Of a stretch of DNA of 9,980 nt, positions 6,763-9,980 are shown piece by piece. Within the stretch, counting starts at the first letter, position 1; every line of letters starts with the position of its first letter. The stretch spans positions 1-9,980 of the forward strand of contig CAKUXH010000037.1 of assembly GCA_934700265.1 (NCBI GenBank). The letters are read 5' to 3'. The notes below the pieces were generated by a model, which was given only the letters and a program-made list of their open reading frames with translations, did no database searches and had not been told where the DNA came from. Both the position numbers and the translations under genes were made by a program. The DNA comes from an uncultured Opitutales bacterium (GTDB lineage Bacteria; Verrucomicrobiota; Verrucomicrobiia; Opitutales; UBA9783).

Positions 6763-7449
6763 ATGAAAGATTCCTTGGATGCTTTTCAAAAACTTATAGG
6801 CTATAAATTTGCTAATCTTATTTTATTGCAATCAGCTTTAACGCATCCCTCATTTTATCGTCATAAGGTACCTCCGTATCCATTCAAAGTACATTTTCAA
6901 CGACTTGAATTTTTAGGCGATCGGCTTTTGAGCGCTATATTGGGTTTTAAATTGTTTGAATTATTTCCTGCACAGCGTGAAGGTTTTTTATCAAAAGCAT
7001 ATATGGGGTTAGCACAAAGTCGTTCACTGATAGAGATTGCTCAGAAATTGCAAATAAAAAACTATTTACGAGTTGAACAAAATGTTTCTGCGGAATCTAT
7101 AATTTGTGATGCTTTGGAATCACTTGTGGGCGCAATATGGTTGGATAGCAATTACGAAACTGTATCCGAATGTGTTTTAGGTTGGTTTGGAGATATAGAA
7201 AAGGCAGTTTTAAGTCAGTTAAATTGTTTAAATTATAAGGGACAATTGCAGGAAATGGTAGGGCCACGCTTACATGATATTCATTATAAACTTCTTAAAG
7301 AATGGGGCCCGGAGCACCAGCGACAATTTCGTTCAGCAGCTTATTTAGGCAATCAACTTTTAGCGATAGGAGAAGGGGCTAGCAAACAAGAATCTGAAGA
7401 GAATGCAGCTGCTTTAGCGATTAATTCGTTACCTAACTTGGTAAAATAA
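6763..7449 (+). CDS. rnc: Ribonuclease III
   Basis: A 228-residue RNase III, the double-strand-specific endoribonuclease that processes rRNA precursors and structured mRNAs. The catalytic domain has the signature RLEFLGDRLL (E49 and D53) and the second acidic pair in CDALESLVGAIWLD (D116 and E119); all four catalytic carboxylates are retained. The double-stranded-RNA binding domain covers about residues 158-224: GQLQEMV, then FRSAAYLGNQLLAIGEGASKQESEENAAALAI. Residue 46, just before RLEF, is Gln where E. coli has Glu, a variation seen in other lineages. The ATG at 6763 is 4 nt after the lptB stop. A GTG at 6739 would add eight residues overlapping lptB but lacks a ribosome binding site. This is the last gene of the rightward block. 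Confidence 0.96.
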   Translation: MKDSLDAFQKLIGYKFANLILLQSALTHPSFYRHKVPPYPFKVHFQRLEFLGDRLLSAILGFKLFELFPAQREGFLSKAYMGLAQSRSLIEIAQKLQIKNYLRVEQNVSAESIICDALESLVGAIWLDSNYETVSECVLGWFGDIEKAVLSQLNCLNYKGQLQEMVGPRLHDIHYKLLKEWGPEHQRQFRSAAYLGNQLLAIGEGASKQESEENAAALAINSLPNLVK

Positions 7450-7577
7450 TAATGCTTTTGTTTTGAGAATTTTGTGTGTTTCTACTTCATTTTTTTGGTT
7501 TAATAGGTTTATTTTTGTATAATTGACTCATCAATTATTTGTTTAAATGCACATTTTTCTTTTTCAAAATTTTTCTT
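7450..7577. other. Convergent intergenic spacer
   Basis: This 128-base, very AT-rich gap separates rnc (rightward) from the ComEC-like gene (leftward). It contains no open frame of note. Its only structured element is the inverted repeat at 7519-7538. Runs of T and A are scattered but not placed directly after the stem. Confidence 0.6.
7519..7538. terminator. Weak inverted repeat between convergent genes
   Basis: ATAATTGA (7519-7526) and TCAATTAT (7531-7538) form a perfect 8-bp stem with a CTCA loop, midway between the two convergent stop codons. The stem is AT-rich and neither side carries a proper T-run, so bidirectional terminator function is a guess from position. Confidence 0.3.
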
Positions 7578-8534
7578 TTAAAACAGATTTATAAAACATT
7601 TTTTATAAAAATCGTATTTAAAAATAGAATGATTTTCTATTTTAAAGTAGGGGAAATTTTTAGAATCACAGGTAAAAAATAAGTTGTTTTTTATGGAAGG
7701 AGCAAGTAGATTTAAGTTAGGTAACGTTTGAATATTTCCTAAAAAGATTGTCGTTAATTTTTGTGAATTATGGTTAGCAATAAACGTGCTCCAAGGTAAA
7801 ATTTGTGCTGTATCTGTGGGAAGAATAAAAATATTTACATGATTAAAAATTTGTGTGTTATTTTGGATTAAATTTATTTTTTCTGCATCATTATAATGCC
7901 GTTTTGTATCGACAAAATAGTTTAGTTGTTTGGCAGTTGCAGCTCCTGTAAATAATAATTTTATACCTTGATATTCTATGGAAGTAATAAGGGATGGATC
8001 TGTAACTTTTGTTGCACTAAATGGGGCTAATTGTATTGGAAATTTGAATGAAAGTTTTGGAAATTTATAAGATAAAAAAGAAGAAAGTTGTTGCAAATCA
8101 CTTGAAACAAGAAAACTTAAATATTCGCAGTGTTTTTTTTCATGGGAAAGTCTTATTTTTTGCTTATAAATACTTAAAATTGCACAATCATCATCGCAAT
8201 AATGTTTACGTAAAGTTTTTACAAAATTATGATGTTCGTGAGAATTATGGGTTAGCAAAATTGCTTTAATTTTTGCGTTACCCAAGTGGGTTTCAAAGAT
8301 TTCTTTTATCTCTGAAAATTTTCTATCTAAGCTGCCTGCATCAATAATCAGCGCTTTATCTCCGTGCTTTAATAATGTAAAGCTCCCTTGGCCTACATTG
8401 AAAAAATAAACATATAATGGTTCATTTTTTAAATTAGAATCAGTGTTTGAAACTGGTAATGGTATTACATTTGCTTTTATAAAAGAAAATATAATAAAAG
8501 TTCCTAATAATATATAATAGTGTTTTAGTTTCAT
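7578..8534 (-). CDS. Secreted ComEC-like metallo-beta-lactamase-fold protein, probably inactive
   Basis: A 318-residue protein with a signal peptide or anchor (about residues 6-21, YYILLGTFIIFSFIKA) and one metallo-beta-lactamase-type domain resembling the ComEC C-terminal domain. Family landmarks are FFNVGQGSFTLL (44-55, for the usual DVGQGD), LIIDAG (62-67), the metal-site segment LLTHNSHEHHN (93-103), and GIKLLFTGAAT (190-200), where ComEC-like proteins have LLTGD. The third site, ILPTDTA (236-242), stands where HHGS is expected. Aspartates and histidines that bind the metals are therefore mostly replaced (S98, E100, A198, T239), although H96 and H101/H102 remain. Active relatives cleave nucleic acids or phosphodiesters; this one may bind without cutting. 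It follows flhB by 41 bases on the same strand. The substrate and role are unknown. Confidence 0.65.
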   Translation of the reverse strand: MKLKHYYILLGTFIIFSFIKANVIPLPVSNTDSNLKNEPLYVYFFNVGQGSFTLLKHGDKALIIDAGSLDRKFSEIKEIFETHLGNAKIKAILLTHNSHEHHNFVKTLRKHYCDDDCAILSIYKQKIRLSHEKKHCEYLSFLVSSDLQQLSSFLSYKFPKLSFKFPIQLAPFSATKVTDPSLITSIEYQGIKLLFTGAATAKQLNYFVDTKRHYNDAEKINLIQNNTQIFNHVNIFILPTDTAQILPWSTFIANHNSQKLTTIFLGNIQTLPNLNLLAPSIKNNLFFTCDSKNFPYFKIENHSIFKYDFYKKCFINLF

Positions 8535-8563
8535 AATCCGGGTATTTATAAAAATCGGATTAT
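8533..8563 (-). other. Hairpin covering the start codon of the ComEC-like gene
   Basis: ATAATCCG (8533-8540) and CGGATTAT (8556-8563) form a perfect 8-bp stem with a 15-base loop. On the minus-strand transcript the 3' arm contains the first two bases of the start codon (ATG at 8534-8532) and the only Shine-Dalgarno-like GGA. Folding could limit translation of this gene after flhB. There is no T-run downstream on the minus strand, so it is not a good terminator for flhB. Confidence 0.4.
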
Positions 8564-8575
8564 TTTGATAAAACT

Positions 8576-9676
8576 TTAATTATTTTTTAGTTCAAGACGG
8601 CGACGTTTTAAATTATAAAAATAATTGCGATGTGTTTTATAAACAAATGCAAGAATTTCCGCAATCATTTCATAAAGCTCTGAAGGAATGGGTTGACCAA
8701 CCGATCCAAGTCGGAAAAGTAAACGTGCAGCAAGTCGATTTTCAACCATAGGAACTTCATGGTTTTTTGCAATTTGCTTGATATGTTGAGCAAACATATT
8801 TTCGCCTTTTGCCAAAATTATAGGCGCTTTATCAATACCGCGTTCGTATTTTAAAGCGATTGCAAAGTGAGTAGGATTGGTTACAACTACATCTGCTGTT
8901 GGGATTTGATCCATCATCTGCTTTTGAAGTAATTGTTGGGCTAGACGCCGTTGAGCAGCTTTGATTTCTGGATTACCAAATGATTGTTTATGCTCTTCTT
9001 TTATTTCTTCCCGGGACATTTTTAAATCTTCATGCGTTTGGTAGCGTTCGTAGGCATATTTTAAGAATGTAATGATGAGCAGAATGGCGATTAATCGACT
9101 GAGGAATAATAAGATAATTCTTAAAAAAATTTCAGGAATTCTTTGCAAAGGTATTGGGGTAAAAAAAATGGGATCTTGACGGATTTCTTGAAAAGCTTCG
9201 TAAAGGATCCAAATGATGGTGATCAGTTTTAAGGCATCAACAAGAACTTCTATACATTTTCTTAAGGAAAACAATCGTTGAAAATTATTTGTAGGGTTAA
9301 TTCTATCCCAGTGAATTTTTAATGCTTTAGGAGAAAGTTTAAAGCCAGATTGCAGTCCACCGGACAAAATAGCCGATAAGACACAAAGGCCTAGAAAAAA
9401 CAATATGATGCTTGTTCCACATTGAAGTAAATTTCGAAAATAGTAGGTTGCTTGGGTGGTTGTCCCTTCAAATTCATTGAAATGTTCCCAAATGTTTTTA
9501 GCATAATTAATGCATTTAGTTCCGATATCTTTTCCATAAAAAAGCATAAAACAAGCAATAGCACTTAAGAGAAAAACAACACCAAATTCTTCTGCTTTTG
9601 CAAATTGTCCTTGTTCCTGAGACTCATGGAGTTTTTTCTCAGTTGGTTCTTCTGTTTTATTATCTCTATCGACCAT
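8576..9676 (-). CDS. flhB: Flagellar type III export switch protein FlhB
   Basis: Complete 366-residue FlhB of the flagellar export gate in the inner membrane. It controls the switch from rod/hook to filament export. The N-terminal family motif is TEEPTEKKL with GQFAK (residues 8-26). Four membrane segments lie at about 29-49, 88-110, 142-161 and 183-207. The cytoplasmic domain starts with MSREEIKEEHKQSFGNPEIK. The autocleavage motif NPTH is at 267-270, in VVVTNPTHFAIALKY, close to its position in Salmonella. ELYEMIAEILAFVYK near the end favours flagellar FlhB over the virulence paralogue SctU. The start ATG is 5 nt after the fliR stop codon. flhA, often next in such operons, is absent downstream, where a ComEC-like gene follows instead. 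Confidence 0.95.
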   Translation of the reverse strand: MVDRDNKTEEPTEKKLHESQEQGQFAKAEEFGVVFLLSAIACFMLFYGKDIGTKCINYAKNIWEHFNEFEGTTTQATYYFRNLLQCGTSIILFFLGLCVLSAILSGGLQSGFKLSPKALKIHWDRINPTNNFQRLFSLRKCIEVLVDALKLITIIWILYEAFQEIRQDPIFFTPIPLQRIPEIFLRIILLFLSRLIAILLIITFLKYAYERYQTHEDLKMSREEIKEEHKQSFGNPEIKAAQRRLAQQLLQKQMMDQIPTADVVVTNPTHFAIALKYERGIDKAPIILAKGENMFAQHIKQIAKNHEVPMVENRLAARLLFRLGSVGQPIPSELYEMIAEILAFVYKTHRNYFYNLKRRRLELKNN

Positions 9677-9681
9677 GTTAG

Positions 9682-9980
9682 CTAGGGTTGAATGATGGTA
9701 AGTACTTTTTGTGGAAGTTCGTTAAATTCAGCGGAAATGTGTGAGTAAATGAGATACAATATTAGTCCAAGTAAGCACATCCCTGAAAAAATTCTTAAAG
9801 GGAAGCTTAAGAAAAACACATTGATTTTTGGCGCAGCTTTGCCTAAAATAGCAAACCCAAAGTTAATTAAGAAATTTAATACCATGAGTGGAGCTGCAAT
9901 TTTTAGGCTAAGGATGAATATATGGTTTATAAAATTAACAAGTTCTAGGAGGTTGTTCACTTGAAATTTTGTTTGAAAAT
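9682..9980 (-). CDS. fliR: Flagellar export gate protein FliR, C-terminal part (5' end outside window)
   Basis: The frame is open to the right edge of the window, so this is the last about 98 residues of a roughly 260-residue membrane protein. The visible sequence matches the FliR C-terminus: LSLKIAAPLMVLNFLINFGF, then LGKAAPKINVFFLSFPLRI, then a final hydrophobic segment, GMCLLGLILYLIY. FliR sits with FliP and FliQ in the export channel and contacts FlhB. A GTG at 9960 is an internal codon rather than the start, because the reading frame continues upstream with no stop and the family is much longer. The fliR-flhB order and 5-nt spacing are typical of flagellar operons and support both calls. 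Confidence 0.88.
   Translation of the reverse strand, partial: FQTKFQVNNLLELVNFINHIFILSLKIAAPLMVLNFLINFGFAILGKAAPKINVFFLSFPLRIFSGMCLLGLILYLIYSHISAEFNELPQKVLTIIQP

Noticed and set aside
6763..7449. RNase III with a defective active site, because Gln replaces the Glu just before RLEFLGD
   Set aside because: QRLEFLGD occurs in other functional RNase III lineages, and the four main acidic residues are present.
7450..7577. Small RNA gene or strong bidirectional terminator in the convergent gap
   Set aside because: Only one AT-rich 8-bp stem is present, without a T-run, and no promoter pair was found.
8576..9980. Virulence-type type III secretion genes (SctU/SctT) instead of flagellar flhB/fliR
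   Set aside because: The ELYEMIAEILAFVYK ending, the EEIKEEHKQSFGNPEIK linker and the FliR C-terminal AAPKINVFFLSFPL pattern are flagellar in type. No other secretion genes are in view to suggest otherwise.

Overview
The window is AT-rich, densely coded DNA from a Gram-negative, apparently flagellated bacterium. It carries LPS transport genes (lptC, lptA, lptB), flagellar export genes (fliR, flhB) and ordinary housekeeping genes. The AccD sequence style (a degenerate zinc ribbon and a [10 protein letters not shown] motif) and the order rpsO-pnp-lptC-lptA-lptB-rnc suggest Verrucomicrobiota (Opitutae or Puniceicoccales-like). This lineage is an inference from memory of such proteins, not a search result. 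Left block (1-1947, minus strand): exoD-family membrane protein, comF and accD (3' end outside the window) are packed 3-13 nt apart and read leftward as a probable operon. Divergent gap (1948-1997): a near-consensus sigma70-type promoter, TTGACA-N17-TAAAAT, fires rightward into a small RsbW/SpoIIAB-like ATPase gene whose first ~23 codons look out of frame. Central block (2452-7449, plus strand): rpsO, pnp, lptC, lptA, lptB and rnc. Ribosomal protein S15 and PNPase are followed, with an overlapping TTG start, by the LPS-transport genes and then RNase III. Two RNases therefore flank an envelope-biogenesis cassette. A terminator-like hairpin with a T-run lies inside the first codons of lptC and may regulate read-through from pnp into lpt-rnc. 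Right block (7578-9980, minus strand): fliR (5' part outside the window) and flhB of the flagellar export gate, followed by a secreted ComEC-like metallo-beta-lactamase-fold protein that has lost most metal ligands and is probably a pseudoenzyme. No tRNA, rRNA, CRISPR array, insertion sequence or phage gene was seen, and no gap longer than about 130 bases lacks a gene. I see no obviously new multi-gene system. The main curiosities are the hairpin in lptC, the probable frameshift in the RsbW-like gene, the inactive-looking MBL protein beside flhB, and the zinc-ribbon loss in AccD.
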